From positions 203,127 through 267,126 of the forward strand of contig JADZCT010000047.1 in assembly GCA_020851455.1 (NCBI GenBank): a DNA stretch of 64,000 nucleotides, read 5' to 3'. The stretch is from Gemmatimonadaceae bacterium. GTDB lineage: Bacteria; Gemmatimonadota; Gemmatimonadetes; Gemmatimonadales; Gemmatimonadaceae. This document shows, in pieces, positions 17,492 through 26,843 of this stretch (within the stretch, counting starts at the first letter, position 1; every line of letters begins with the position of its first letter). Position numbers and translations under genes: made by a program. The notes beneath the pieces were generated by a model. The model did not search any database, had not been told where the DNA came from, and saw only the letters and a program-made list of their open reading frames with translations.

Positions 17492-18028
17492 ATGGTCAGC
17501 GCGCTCGGCGCCTCACGCCTTTCGGTTCCGGCAGTCGCCGCCCTGGTGGTGGCTGCGTGGGCTTGTTCAGGCGACCGGAAGCCGTCCTCAGGCACGGACG
17601 CCGCCAGCGCATCGAGGGCGGCAGGCACCCCGGTTGCCACGCGCCCCGAAGGCACCGGAATGCTCGACTCGGGAACGGCAATCCGCGCGATGCTTCCCGA
17701 ACCACTGTCGTCGCTGATTGACCGGCGTGGACAGGTCGTGCAGGCCATAGTCACTGGTGACGTGATCGGCCCGGACGGTAAGGTGGCGGTTCCATCCGGA
17801 TCGCGCCTGGACATCCGCATTGACCGCCTCGAGGCGGCGCGAACGCCAGCGGGTCCGAGCGGTGTCGTCCGGCTCTCCCCTCTGGCCGTGTACATCCAGG
17901 ATGATACGGTCGGCGTGGAGGGAACCGTTGACTCGGTTCCTTTCCTCGCCCGCGACGCCAACGTGATCGTCGAGCGTGCGACTCCGCTGATCGTCCGGAT
18001 CGCCACCCGGCTCCCGCGGCGCCGCTGA
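17492..18028 (+). CDS. Predicted lipoprotein or secreted protein, function unknown
   Basis: A 178-aa protein with an N-terminal hydrophobic signal segment ([12 protein letters not shown]) followed by Cys, so probably exported; the lipobox (AWAC) is weak. The mature part contains [38 protein letters not shown] and [10 protein letters not shown]. This vaguely recalls the beta-rich TrbI/VirB10-type domain (dG..vAvv..dv......iPaGs), but not enough for assignment. It is divergent from rpsU and convergent with the HIT gene. Confidence 0.65.
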   Translation: MVSALGASRLSVPAVAALVVAAWACSGDRKPSSGTDAASASRAAGTPVATRPEGTGMLDSGTAIRAMLPEPLSSLIDRRGQVVQAIVTGDVIGPDGKVAVPSGSRLDIRIDRLEAARTPAGPSGVVRLSPLAVYIQDDTVGVEGTVDSVPFLARDANVIVERATPLIVRIATRLPRRR

Positions 18029-18075
18029 CGCGCCAGCCCGGCGGGTGCGACGCGCCTGGCGCGAGACCGCAGGGA

Positions 18076-18417
18076 TCAGCCGGGAGGCCACTGCATCCTG
18101 CGGCCTCCGAGCACGTGCAGGTGCAGGTGGAAGACCGTCTGCCCGCCTTCGACGTTCGTGTTGATCACGACACGGTAGCCGCGGTCAACTAGTCCCTCGG
18201 CCCGCGCAACGTCGCGAGCCATGGCCAGCAACTCGGCAGTCAGGGAGTCGTCGGCAACGTCGTCGAGCGACGACACGTGCGCCTTCGGAATCACGAGGAC
18301 GTGCACTGGCGCCTGCGGGCTGACGTCCCGGAATGCCACGCAGCGGGCGGACTCCGCAACCCTTGCAGACGGTATCTCGCCGGTGGCGATACGGCAGAAG
18401 AGGCACTCCGAAGCCAT
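18076..18417 (-). CDS. HIT-family nucleotide hydrolase (HinT-like)
   Basis: Histidine-triad protein of 113 aa, acting on purine nucleoside phosphoramidates or similar nucleotides. It has CLFCRIATGEIPS at the N-terminus, VLVIPKAHVSSLDD, and the catalytic triad HLHLHVLGGR. Its ATG overlaps the rsmE stop by one base (TGATG), and it is the last gene of the hemW-hrcA-dnaJ-prmA-rsmE run. Confidence 0.95.
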   Translation of the reverse strand: MASECLFCRIATGEIPSARVAESARCVAFRDVSPQAPVHVLVIPKAHVSSLDDVADDSLTAELLAMARDVARAEGLVDRGYRVVINTNVEGGQTVFHLHLHVLGGRRMQWPPG

Positions 18418-19187
18418 CAATCGCCTCCATGTGCGTGTAACAACGATTGCACGGCACCAAGCGCAGCGACAGCCGCGGTCTCGAAGCGCAGGGTGTTCCG
18501 GCCGATTGCCGCGGGCACGAATCCGGCGGCCTCGAACGCCCCAAGCTCGTCGGGCTCGATGCCACCCTCGGGACCGACGACCACGCTGACCGCCAGCGGA
18601 GCGGAAACAGAGCCCATGGACAGTCCTGGTTCGCCGCGCAGAGCCACGCCCGCGACGGCCATCAGCGGCCGGCCAGCCGGAGAAAGCACAATGCGGGTTC
18701 CGTCCGGGACGCCGGAGATCGCGCGCTCAACGTTGGCGTCGGGGTAAATGACCGGCAGCCACGCTCCGCCCGATTGCTCGAGCGCCGCGGTCATCCTAGC
18801 CTGAACCTTCCGGACGAACATAGGCCCCTCACCCCGCCCGGCAACGCTGCGGGAGCGACGGAACACAACCGGGCGCCAGCTTGCGGCCTGCAGTTCAGCC
18901 GCCTTCTCGGCCACCAGCAGCATCCGCTCCTTGTCCGCCACCGGGACGAGAAGATGCACCGGCACGGGCCGCGGCTCGTGGGCCGCCTCTTCCACTTCTA
19001 CGCATGCGCTCCGGGTTGCCACGCGCACCAGGACGCCATGCGCCCTGGCTCCCTGCCCGTCCACGAGCGCGATCCGCGCGCCAACGTCGAGGCGGCGAAC
19101 ACGAATATGATGGGCGTCGGCCTCGCCGAGGGTCACCTGTTGGCCTCGGCCAAACGGCCCGGGGGCAACGAACGTCGGCGGGCTCAC
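18417..19187 (-). CDS. rsmE: 16S rRNA (uracil1498-N3)-methyltransferase
   Basis: SPOUT-type methyltransferase RsmE, 256 aa from the GTG at 19187 (first residues SPPTFVAPGPF). A PUA-like N-terminal domain precedes the trefoil-knot domain with VPVADKERM, VVVGPEGGIEPDELGAFEA and GRNTLRFETAAVAAL. The open frame extends upstream into prmA, but that part is not RsmE-like. The 3' end overlaps the HIT gene, and prmA precedes it. Confidence 0.93.
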   Translation of the reverse strand: MSPPTFVAPGPFGRGQQVTLGEADAHHIRVRRLDVGARIALVDGQGARAHGVLVRVATRSACVEVEEAAHEPRPVPVHLLVPVADKERMLLVAEKAAELQAASWRPVVFRRSRSVAGRGEGPMFVRKVQARMTAALEQSGGAWLPVIYPDANVERAISGVPDGTRIVLSPAGRPLMAVAGVALRGEPGLSMGSVSAPLAVSVVVGPEGGIEPDELGAFEAAGFVPAAIGRNTLRFETAAVAALGAVQSLLHAHGGD

Positions 19188-19230
19188 GGGCGTCTGCCCA
19201 CGCGTGAGGCCGCCGATGCTGCGCGCGAGG

Positions 19231-20085
19231 TCATTGCGCCGCCATCGCCAACGCGCGCACGTGAAACGTGAGCCACCCGTCCTCTTCGCGCGCGCCTGCG
19301 ACGCGGAAGCCGTTGTCAGCGAACGCACGCTCCATCCCGCTCCGTTCAGCGGAGAGTATCCCGCTGCACACGGCCTCTCCGCCATCGGCGAGTGAGCGCC
19401 GAATCACCGGCAGCAGATCCTCGATCACCCCTGAAACGATGTTGGCGAGCACCACGCGAACTGGCGCGACGAGCGGAAGCAGGACCGCCGCGTCACCTTC
19501 GATCACGGTCACCGCGTCCGCGACTTCATTCGCCGCCACGTTGGACTCCGCGTTGCCGATCGCGTCAGGGTCCGCCTCGATCGCGGCGACACGCGACGCG
19601 CCGAGCCGGGCAGCCGCGATCGCCAGTACCGCGCTGCCCGTACCAAGATCGGCGACTGTGTCACCCGGCCTGACCACGCCCTGCATGAGGTCGAGCACGC
19701 CTCGCGTAGTTGCATGGTCACCCGTGCCGAACGCCATCGCCGGCTCGATCACGATTCGCCGCGCAGGGAGGAACGGGGCGGCCAGCCAGGGAGGGGTGAC
19801 TGTAAGGAAGCCCACCGTGTGCGCGCGAAGCGCGGCACGCCACGCACTCGTCCAGTCAACCTCGGGAACTTCCGTCAGCGTAACCGACGCCGACCGGTCC
19901 ACGGCCCGCGCGGCGGCAGCGAGCGCCCCGGCAGCGGCCGCGCCCTTCACCAGCGTCACGAGGGCAGCACCGTCGTCCTGGAGCGCTTCGGCGCCAGCTG
20001 CGAACATCGCGCCCGACACCGCTTCCCGAGCCCGCTCTCCCGGCCGGACCTCGACCCGCGTCAGCACTGGATCCGGCATCCTCAC
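19231..20085 (-). CDS. prmA: Ribosomal protein L11 methyltransferase
   Basis: PrmA trimethylates ribosomal protein uL11. It has 284 aa. The substrate-recognition N-terminal half is followed by the SAM domain with [36 protein letters not shown] and the catalytic-region [14 protein letters not shown] start gives a GTGA overlap with the dnaJ stop; an ATG two codons later is an alternative. Confidence 0.95.
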   Translation of the reverse strand: MRMPDPVLTRVEVRPGERAREAVSGAMFAAGAEALQDDGAALVTLVKGAAAAGALAAAARAVDRSASVTLTEVPEVDWTSAWRAALRAHTVGFLTVTPPWLAAPFLPARRIVIEPAMAFGTGDHATTRGVLDLMQGVVRPGDTVADLGTGSAVLAIAAARLGASRVAAIEADPDAIGNAESNVAANEVADAVTVIEGDAAVLLPLVAPVRVVLANIVSGVIEDLLPVIRRSLADGGEAVCSGILSAERSGMERAFADNGFRVAGAREEDGWLTFHVRALAMAAQ

Positions 20086-21215
20086 GCGCCGAGCGCTTCC
20101 TTCATCTTCTGCCAGAAGCCCTTTTCACGCCTTTCGGGCGGAGGCGCAAGGACCGCGGCGAGGGCATCCACCGCACTCGATTCATCGGGGGACAGCTCGG
20201 TCGGCGTCCAGACCTGCACACGAACGTGCATATCGCCCACGCCGCTGGCGTTCACGCGCGGAAGTCCGCGGCCCCGCAACTGGAACACGTGACCACTCTG
20301 CGTGCCCGCCGGCACCCGCAATGACAGCGGCCCCAGTATCCCCGGAACTTCCACGTCCGCACCCTTCACCGCCTGGGGAAACGAGATCAGCACCTCGGCA
20401 TACAGGTCTTCACCGTCGCGCTCGAAACGTTCGTCTTCCTTCACGTCGAAGAGCACGAGAATGTCGCCGCGCGGCCCGCCGCGCGCGCCCGCGTTCCCCG
20501 CGCCGCGGAGATTCATGTACTGGCCCGTGGCAACACCCGCCGGCACGTCAATCGGGATCGTGTGGTCACCGCGCTGGCGACCCTCGCCACGACAGGACTT
20601 GCATGGCGACGCGATCACGACGCCCTCGCCGCTGCAGGCCGGGCACGGCGCGACGCTGACGAACTGCCCGAAGAACGAACGCTGCGCGCGGCGCACCTCG
20701 CCGGCGCCGTTGCACGTCGCGCATCGCTTCGGTCTGGTTCCAGACTCCGCCCCGCTGCCGCCACACCGCTCGCACGGGTCGAGGAGCTTGATCTTCACCA
20801 TCTTCGTGACGCCAGTCGCGACTTCGGGAAGCGTGAGCGCGAGATCCACCTTCACGTCCGCGCCACTCCGCGGCCCGGCCTGCTGGCGCGAGCCTCCCTG
20901 CCCGAAAATGTCGCCCAGGCCAAAGTCGCGCATGAAGATGTTCAGCGCTTCACTCAGATCCACGTGGTGGAAGCCAGCGCCTCCACCGCCAGCGCCTCGA
21001 ATCCCCGCCTCGCCGTATCGGTCGTAGGCCGCGCGCTTCTGCGGGTCGCGGAGCACGTCGTACGCCTCGATGATCTCCTTGAACTTCTCCTCGGCCTCCT
21101 TCGACCCACCGTTCTTGTCCGGATGATACCGGGTGGCGAGCCGGCGGTACGCGTTCTTGATGTCGTCGTCGCTCGCACCGCGCTCGACGCCGAGGGCCGC
21201 ATAGAAATCAGCCAT
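20082..21215 (-). CDS. dnaJ: Chaperone DnaJ
   Basis: Full-length type I Hsp40 (377 aa). The J domain has YHPDKNGG with the HPD motif (residues 32-34 region), then a Gly-rich linker. Four CxxCxGxG zinc modules follow ([32 protein letters not shown]), then the C-terminal substrate-binding and dimerisation domains. It overlaps the hrcA end by 8 bases. dnaK and grpE are not in this window. Confidence 0.96.
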   Translation of the reverse strand: MADFYAALGVERGASDDDIKNAYRRLATRYHPDKNGGSKEAEEKFKEIIEAYDVLRDPQKRAAYDRYGEAGIRGAGGGGAGFHHVDLSEALNIFMRDFGLGDIFGQGGSRQQAGPRSGADVKVDLALTLPEVATGVTKMVKIKLLDPCERCGGSGAESGTRPKRCATCNGAGEVRRAQRSFFGQFVSVAPCPACSGEGVVIASPCKSCRGEGRQRGDHTIPIDVPAGVATGQYMNLRGAGNAGARGGPRGDILVLFDVKEDERFERDGEDLYAEVLISFPQAVKGADVEVPGILGPLSLRVPAGTQSGHVFQLRGRGLPRVNASGVGDMHVRVQVWTPTELSPDESSAVDALAAVLAPPPERREKGFWQKMKEALGA

Positions 21216-22254
21216 CGAGCAGGTCCGTCAGTAGTGATGAGGTGTGCGAGACCAGCGATACGACCTTCTCGTACGGCATCCGCGTCGGCCCGATCACGCC
21301 GATCACACCCTGAAGACTCCCCGCCGAATACGCGGCGGTCACCACGGTGAGCCCTCCGGGAAGCATGTCGCCATGCTCGCTACCGATGGAGATCTGGACG
21401 CCCGAATGCGTGGGTCGCGCCCGCAGCAGTTGCGCGATCTGGGTGCGGGTCTCCGTCAGGTGCAGCAGCCGCTTCATGCGGCTCGCGTCGCTGAACTCCG
21501 GCTGGTCTGCGAGCACCGATGCCTGCCCAAGCACCACGCCCTCGGGATCGGAAGGATCTGGGGCGTCGAACAGTTGCTCGCCCTCCTGGAGGAAGATGTT
21601 CAGCAGGTCGTGGCGCCCGCCAACCGCGGCGACGTCGCGAAGACGCTCCCCGAACGTCGCGCGCACTTCCGACAGTCGCAGGCCAGCCAGTCGCTCGTTC
21701 AGCACCACCTGGACCTCGGCCATTGCCCCGTCGCCAATCTCGGCGCTCACTTCGATGAAGATCGTGCGAACGGCTCCCCCGCCGAGCGCAAGCACCAGCA
21801 TTATCCGTTCGGCGGACAGACGCACGAGCTCCACGCGGACCAGGATTGCGTCGTCGAACCGGGGACCAAGGGCAACCCCAAGTTCCTGGGAGAGGATGCC
21901 AAGGCTCTCCGCCGCCCGCCGAAGGATGCTCTCCGTCGTCGTAGTGCCCTGCGAGATCGCCTGCTCGAGCCGCTCCCGCCCCTTTCGGTCGAGCGGCGTA
22001 ACGCGCAGCAGCTCGTCCACATACAACCGGTAGGCCTTCTCCGTCGGGATCCGGCCCGCCGACGTGTGCGGATGAAACAGGAAACCCTTTGCCTCGAGGT
22101 CGCTCATCGTGCTGCGCACGGTCGCCGCCGATACGCCAAGCCCGAACCGCCGGGACACCATCTGCGATCCCGCCGGCTCGGCAGTCTGTACATAAGAGCG
22201 GATGACAGCAGAAAGCACCTTCCGCTCGCGCTCCGTCAGCTCAGTCGCAACCAT
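21208..22254 (-). CDS. hrcA: Heat-inducible transcription repressor HrcA
   Basis: Repressor that binds CIRCE operators of heat-shock genes, 348 aa. A winged-helix N-terminus ([20 protein letters not shown], then DLEAKGFL and [14 protein letters not shown]) is followed by a GAF-like domain and a C-terminal [17 protein letters not shown]. The ATG at 22254 is chosen over a TTG two codons upstream. I saw no CIRCE element (TTAGCACTC-N9-GAGTGCTAA) in the 60 bases before it. Confidence 0.95.
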   Translation of the reverse strand: MVATELTERERKVLSAVIRSYVQTAEPAGSQMVSRRFGLGVSAATVRSTMSDLEAKGFLFHPHTSAGRIPTEKAYRLYVDELLRVTPLDRKGRERLEQAISQGTTTTESILRRAAESLGILSQELGVALGPRFDDAILVRVELVRLSAERIMLVLALGGGAVRTIFIEVSAEIGDGAMAEVQVVLNERLAGLRLSEVRATFGERLRDVAAVGGRHDLLNIFLQEGEQLFDAPDPSDPEGVVLGQASVLADQPEFSDASRMKRLLHLTETRTQIAQLLRARPTHSGVQISIGSEHGDMLPGGLTVVTAAYSAGSLQGVIGVIGPTRMPYEKVVSLVSHTSSLLTDLLDG

Positions 22255-22314
22255 ATTCAATGAATTGTAAGGGCACAGAACAGCGGATAGAAGCCAGACG
22301 CGCCTGGCGCCGCT

Positions 22315-23460
22315 TCAACGGGCACCCAACGTGACCGCCAGAGCGTCGAGGCGCAGCCATCCTTCAGCCGTGAGCCGCACGCGGTTGCCCTGCATGGTCG
22401 CCCACCCTTCGCGCACCCAGCGCGCACCCGTGGCAATGTCGGCACCGGACGCCAATTCCACGCCGGTGTCCGTCCGAAGCCCCAGGTACGTCTCTTCGGC
22501 GAGTTGTTCGCCGTCTCCAAGCGCCTCCGCGCCCGCGAGCGGGTCGGCACCCTTCGCCAACGCCGCCGTCCACGCAGTGTAGGCGGCCACATTCCACCGC
22601 CGCGAAGTGCCGTCGAAGGAGTGCGCAGACGGGCCAAGGCCAAGGTACGGCACCCTCAGCCAATAGGCGGAGTTGTGCCGGCCGCGCATTCCCGGCCGCG
22701 CGTAGTTCGACACCTCATAGTGCTCGTACCCCGCCGACGTGAGGGTATCGTGGGCCTCGAGGAACTCGTCGGCGGCCTGCTCGGCCGGCCGCGCCACTAC
22801 GTCACCGCGGGCCGTCCAGCGGCCCAGCGGGGTGTGGGCCTCGACAGTCAGGCCGTACACGGAGATGTGATCCGGGCCCAAATCCACCACACGCCGCAGA
22901 TCGTCGCTCCACGACCGCCCGACAGACCCCGGCAAGGCGTAGATGAGGTCAACTGAGACGTTCCGGAACCCAGCCAGTCTGGCAGCCCTTACCGCCCCCG
23001 CCGCCTCTTCCGGCCCATGCGTCCGATGCATCCACTGGAGCGCCGCGGACGACAACGATTGCACGCCAACGGAAAGCCGGGTGATCCCCAAGCGCAGCCA
23101 AGCCGCAGCTGCGGACGCGCTCACGTCCTCCGGGTTCACCTCGATCGTCACCTCGGAGTCGCCGTCGAACGAGATTCCGGAATCGCCAAGCACCCGGATC
23201 AAGGCTTCAACGCCGTCTACCCCGAGCTTGCTCGGCGTCCCGCCTCCCAAGAAGAGAGTATCCGCCGTGCGCGCCGAATCGGAGTCACTGTTTGCTTTAC
23301 GAACATCGCGCACGTCCAGTTCGCGGCCAACGGATGTGGAAAACTCAGCCCATGGAACGTGCTTCCGCACGGCGATGGAGAAGTCGCAGTAGCTGCAGCG
23401 CCGACTACAGAATGGCACGTGCACGTACACGTGGCTGCCTGTGCGATCCGAATCGGTCAC
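22315..23460 (-). CDS. hemW: Radical-SAM heme chaperone HemW
   Basis: HemW (formerly called a coproporphyrinogen III oxidase-like protein), 381 aa, thought to insert heme into respiratory enzymes. The 4Fe-4S motif is CSRRCSYCDF (C-x3-C-x2-C, residues 18-25 region). FLGGGTPSKL, VEVNPE-like IEVNPEDV, RLSVGVQSL and the HemW C-terminal region with YEVSNYARPG follow. It starts at GTG; the AT-rich stretch upstream may hold its promoter. Confidence 0.94.
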   Translation of the reverse strand: MTDSDRTGSHVYVHVPFCSRRCSYCDFSIAVRKHVPWAEFSTSVGRELDVRDVRKANSDSDSARTADTLFLGGGTPSKLGVDGVEALIRVLGDSGISFDGDSEVTIEVNPEDVSASAAAAWLRLGITRLSVGVQSLSSAALQWMHRTHGPEEAAGAVRAARLAGFRNVSVDLIYALPGSVGRSWSDDLRRVVDLGPDHISVYGLTVEAHTPLGRWTARGDVVARPAEQAADEFLEAHDTLTSAGYEHYEVSNYARPGMRGRHNSAYWLRVPYLGLGPSAHSFDGTSRRWNVAAYTAWTAALAKGADPLAGAEALGDGEQLAEETYLGLRTDTGVELASGADIATGARWVREGWATMQGNRVRLTAEGWLRLDALAVTLGAR

Positions 23461-23510
23461 TGGGCTTGCTGCGCTCGCGGTGCGGGCGACAGCAAACAGA
23501 TCACGCCGCC

Positions 23511-23588
23511 TGATAATGACTTAAAGTATTTTCTCAAACTATTATACAATATACCGTTAGCCAGTATTAGGTAGAGATTACCTTATAT
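23511..23588. promoter_or_regulatory. AT-rich island between dprA and hemW, possible hemW promoter
   Basis: About 75 bases with roughly 30 percent GC, in sharp contrast to the surroundings. On the minus strand it contains a perfect TATAAT (plus positions 23541-23546), about 80 bases upstream of the hemW GTG. No good -35 hexamer sits 17 bases before it. A short inverted repeat AGGTA-N5-TACCT lies nearer to dprA. Confidence 0.4.
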
Positions 23589-24470
23589 CGCCGCGCCACG
23601 GTCCAGGTTCATGGTACTTGCGAGAGTTCCGTCAGCGCCAAACGACACGATTCCAGCAAGTTCCAGTCGCGCCAGTGCCGCCGCCACCGCCCCGGCTGGG
23701 ATGTCGAGCGTATCGGCGACCCCGGCGGCAGTCATGCCGCCCGCCCTGACCGCGTCCCACACCGCAGCCTCCTCCAATCGGAGCGGCGGGATGCCTGTCT
23801 GGTTTCGCGACAGCCCAATGAGGCCAAATGCATCGGCAATGGAAGCAAGCACGTGCGCTCCGTCGCGAAGCAGCATATTGGATCCTGCACACCCCTGATG
23901 GTCAATCGGCCCTGGCACGGCAGCGACGGTGCGTCCCAGCTCCAGCGCCTGCGTCGCGGTGTTGAGTGCACCGGACTTGAACGGCGCCTCTACCACAATG
24001 GTTACCTGAGCTAACGCGGCAATTATCCGGTTGCGCCGAGGGAAGCAGCCCCTGTAGGGCTGTCTGCCTGGCGGATTCTCAGATACGACAAGGCCGTGCG
24101 CCACGATCGCGCTGTGCAGCGCCCGATTTCGAGCGGGATATGGCACGTCCGGGCCCGTTCCAAGGACTGCGACCGTGCGGCCTCCGCCCGCGAGCGCACC
24201 TTCGTGCACCGCGGAGTCTATGCCGCGCGCCAGTCCCGACACCACCAGCGCGCCTGACTCCGCCAATGCTTTGGCGAACGCTCTGGCCACGCGGAGACCA
24301 TACGGGCTGGCCGCTCTGGTTCCCACGATGGCGACGGTCTGGCCCTGTAACCCGCCAAGGCACTGGAGGTCGCCAATCGCGTAGAGCGGATCCGGCGCCT
24401 GCGCCAGGTCGCGGAGTGCGGCCGGGTATATCCCGTCACCTGGCCGCAGGGTGTGCACCGTCCCCGTCAC
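23583..24470 (-). CDS. dprA: DNA-processing protein DprA
   Basis: DprA/Smf loads RecA on incoming single-stranded DNA in natural transformation, 295 aa. The Rossmann-like core has VAIVGTRAASPYG, VSGLARGIDSAVHEGAL and FPRRNRIIAALAQ. A C-terminal winged helix (about 225-280) with AGVADTLDIPAGAV is retained. The GTG start overlaps the obgE stop in a GTGA arrangement; an in-frame ATG 36 bases upstream would overlap obgE more deeply. Confidence 0.94.
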   Translation of the reverse strand: MTGTVHTLRPGDGIYPAALRDLAQAPDPLYAIGDLQCLGGLQGQTVAIVGTRAASPYGLRVARAFAKALAESGALVVSGLARGIDSAVHEGALAGGGRTVAVLGTGPDVPYPARNRALHSAIVAHGLVVSENPPGRQPYRGCFPRRNRIIAALAQVTIVVEAPFKSGALNTATQALELGRTVAAVPGPIDHQGCAGSNMLLRDGAHVLASIADAFGLIGLSRNQTGIPPLRLEEAAVWDAVRAGGMTAAGVADTLDIPAGAVAAALARLELAGIVSFGADGTLASTMNLDRGAAI

Positions 24471-25459
24471 CCCCCGCCCTTCCGGAGTTCCAGGAGGCGC
24501 CGCCATATGATCTCCTTGAACTCGTCGAGCCCCTTTCGTCCTGCCGCGGAAATCGAGAGCACGGCGAACGCCCCATCGGTATGTATCTCCGGTGTATAGT
24601 CCTCACCGTACAGGTCCAACTTGGTGAACACTACGCAGTGGGGCTTGCCGGCGAGTTCGGTTGAGTAATCCCGCACTTCTGAGCGAAGCTTGTCGTATTC
24701 GTCCTGCCAGTCCATCGAGTCTATGGGAATCATGAACACGAGGAGGCGCGTCCGCTCGATGTGACGGAGGAACCGCAGGCCAAGCCCTTTGCCCTCATGC
24801 GCCCCCTCGATGATTCCGGGAATGTCGGCGACAACGAACGTCCGGTGGTCGGAGAGCTGCACCACTCCGAGGTTCGGCGTTATGGTCGTGAACGGGTAGT
24901 CGGCGATCTTCGGACGGGCCGCAGAAACCACCGAGAGCAGCGTTGACTTGCCCGCGTTGGGCTGCCCGACGAGCCCGACGTCGGCGATGAGCTTGAGCTC
25001 GAGCTCCAGCGTGCGGTTCTGACCTTCCTCGCCCGGCTGCCATTCGCGTGGTGCCTGGTGCGTTGCGGTGACGAAGAATGCGTTTCCCTTGCCTCCGCGC
25101 CCTCCCTTGGCCACGACCAGTTCATCGCCATCGTGGAGGATCTCGCCCACGAGCTCTCCGGAGTCCACGTCGCGGATCACGGTACCGGGTGGGACTGGAA
25201 GGGTGATGGACTTCCCCGAGCGCCCCGTCATGTTCGACCCCATGCCGTGATCCCCGCGGCCGGCCTCCCATCGGTCGCGGTACGTATAGTCGAGGAGGGT
25301 GCTCAGGTTGGCGTCACCGCGCACGATTATGTCGCCGCCGCGGCCCCCATCGCCGCCGTCGGGGCCCCCCATCGGCATGCGCCATTCACGGCGGAACGAT
25401 GCACAGCCCGAGCCACCGGCACCGGCGCTCACGCGGATGCGTGCAACATCAATGAACAA
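24467..25459 (-). CDS. obgE: GTPase ObgE/CgtA
   Basis: Essential Obg GTPase of 50S assembly and stress signalling, 330 aa. It has the Gly-rich Obg fold (ASFRREWRMPMGGPDGGDGG region), then the G domain with GQPNAGKST, switch II DIPGIIEGAHEGKGLG and FTKLDLYG. The start codon is TTG, preceded by AGGGGG about 5 bases upstream. It lies 24 bases after the CMD-family gene. Confidence 0.96.
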   Translation of the reverse strand: MFIDVARIRVSAGAGGSGCASFRREWRMPMGGPDGGDGGRGGDIIVRGDANLSTLLDYTYRDRWEAGRGDHGMGSNMTGRSGKSITLPVPPGTVIRDVDSGELVGEILHDGDELVVAKGGRGGKGNAFFVTATHQAPREWQPGEEGQNRTLELELKLIADVGLVGQPNAGKSTLLSVVSAARPKIADYPFTTITPNLGVVQLSDHRTFVVADIPGIIEGAHEGKGLGLRFLRHIERTRLLVFMIPIDSMDWQDEYDKLRSEVRDYSTELAGKPHCVVFTKLDLYGEDYTPEIHTDGAFAVLSISAAGRKGLDEFKEIIWRRLLELRKGGG

Positions 25460-25483
25460 CGACGCCCCCTGCTGAAGTGTTCC

Positions 25484-26146
25484 TCACGTTCGCATCACCC
25501 TCTGCCACAGCATTCGCGCATCGTTGAGCGCTTCCGAAGTGACCGCGCCGTCCAGCGCATCGAGCGATGCGGAGACCACAGCCTCGGCCACCCCGGCGTT
25601 GCGTGCCCCGTACAGGTGCGAGTGCAACTGCCTCTTCTGCATGGTCGCCGCACACGCGGCGACTATGCAGAGTTCGCGCCTGCCGAGGTCAAGCCCGCCT
25701 CTCGACAGCACCTTGCCATACCCCTCCACGATCATCCATGCGTCCAGTTCCGGATGCAGATCACGGATGTTCTCCCGGAGTTTCCGGTAGTTGCGCCCAT
25801 AGACCACCGCGCACGTCTGTTCGCCCGCGGCCCGCCACGCGGATGCCATGCCATCCCCGAAGCCCTCCTGCCCGGACGCTGCGGGGCTTCCGCCCCGTGA
25901 GCGCCACTCCCGAGCGGCGTTGAGGGTGCGCGGGAACCCTGAAAACAGGTATGACTGCAGGATCAGTTCTTCGATCCACCGGTCGGGCACCGCGGCCGCG
26001 GCGCACGCATCGAGGCCGTCGCGGACGTCAGCGTCGGATCCCGCTGCCACCCAGGCAGCCAGGCGGATCAGCGCGCCCGTAGCCGCATCGAGCGCATCGC
26101 CAGGCCCCGGAGGAATCATGCCGCCCGGCCCGTCGTAATCCAGCAT
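25484..26146 (-). CDS. Carboxymuconolactone decarboxylase (AhpD-like) family protein
   Basis: A 220-aa helical protein that looks like a two-repeat CMD-family member. The first repeat has EELILQSYLFSGFPRTLNA and the second RRELCIVAACAA followed by HSHLYGARNAGV. The AhpD CxxC active site is not present, so peroxidase-type activity is unlikely and the function is unknown. It is first of the obgE-dprA run and divergent from the lipoprotein gene at 26313. Confidence 0.75.
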   Translation of the reverse strand: MLDYDGPGGMIPPGPGDALDAATGALIRLAAWVAAGSDADVRDGLDACAAAAVPDRWIEELILQSYLFSGFPRTLNAAREWRSRGGSPAASGQEGFGDGMASAWRAAGEQTCAVVYGRNYRKLRENIRDLHPELDAWMIVEGYGKVLSRGGLDLGRRELCIVAACAATMQKRQLHSHLYGARNAGVAEAVVSASLDALDGAVTSEALNDARMLWQRVMRT

Positions 26147-26312
26147 CGGAACATTTCCGCCGCGATTGTTTTATTGCAATTGGCAGGCAAGTCGCGGCGA
26201 AAGGGAGGATGCGCCGCCGGTGAACACCGCAAGATACGTCACAGTGCGTAGGACGACGCCGCCCTGGCGGTCAGCGCCTGGATCGTCAGGCGGGCCAACT
26301 CACCGGAGTCGC

Positions 26313-26831
26313 GTGACGGCGCTCCATGCGTTGCGTTGGGCGGTGCTGGCCATGGCTGCCGCGAGCGCGGCCGCCTGCGGCCCCAACGGGGCTAACGATG
26401 GCACGGTCCAGGAGCCCGCCCGCCCTGCAACGGCTCAATCGCCCGAGGCCTACCGGCTGAGACAGGCGCGCGTCGCGGATTCGCTGCTCCGCGACGCGAT
26501 GCCGGCTTCGGGCCTGGTCCGCCAGCTTGGCGCGGGGTTCGCTGTCGCGCCCGCTCCACTTGCCAGGGAGCTTGCCCGGCTCGCAGGAAGCGCCGGCTGC
26601 TTCGATGAAGGGCGGAAGGCCGACCCATACCTCGCCGGGGCAGTGTCGTTACAGGTATCGGCGAGCGATACCGGTACGGTGGTCATTCGCGTGCTGGAGT
26701 CGGGGACGAGCTGGACGTCGGCCGCGGGAAACGTCGTGAACTCATGCCTGACCGTGGCCGCGAGCGGCTGGAAGATCCGCCAAGGCGTCGCGCGCGGGCT
26801 AGCCTACGTGGCGCAGGTGGAGTTCAGGTAG
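26313..26831 (+). CDS. Lipoprotein with AgmX/PglI-like C-terminal domain
   Basis: A 172-aa lipoprotein from a GTG start with GGAG 5 bases upstream. The signal peptide ends at C22 (ASAAAC). The C-terminal domain carries a Cys pair C96/C145 and the pattern GCFDEGRKADPYLAGAV. It parallels the C-terminal domains of the two proteins at 28872 and 29458 (FCYQEYGQKADPRLVGAV; YCYRDVGLAANPALAGSA). That domain resembles the AgmX/PglI C-terminal family. It is encoded apart from the envelope-machine operon and on the opposite strand. Confidence 0.7.
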   Translation: MTALHALRWAVLAMAAASAAACGPNGANDGTVQEPARPATAQSPEAYRLRQARVADSLLRDAMPASGLVRQLGAGFAVAPAPLARELARLAGSAGCFDEGRKADPYLAGAVSLQVSASDTGTVVIRVLESGTSWTSAAGNVVNSCLTVAASGWKIRQGVARGLAYVAQVEFR

Positions 26832-26843
26832 CCGTTGGGGCCT

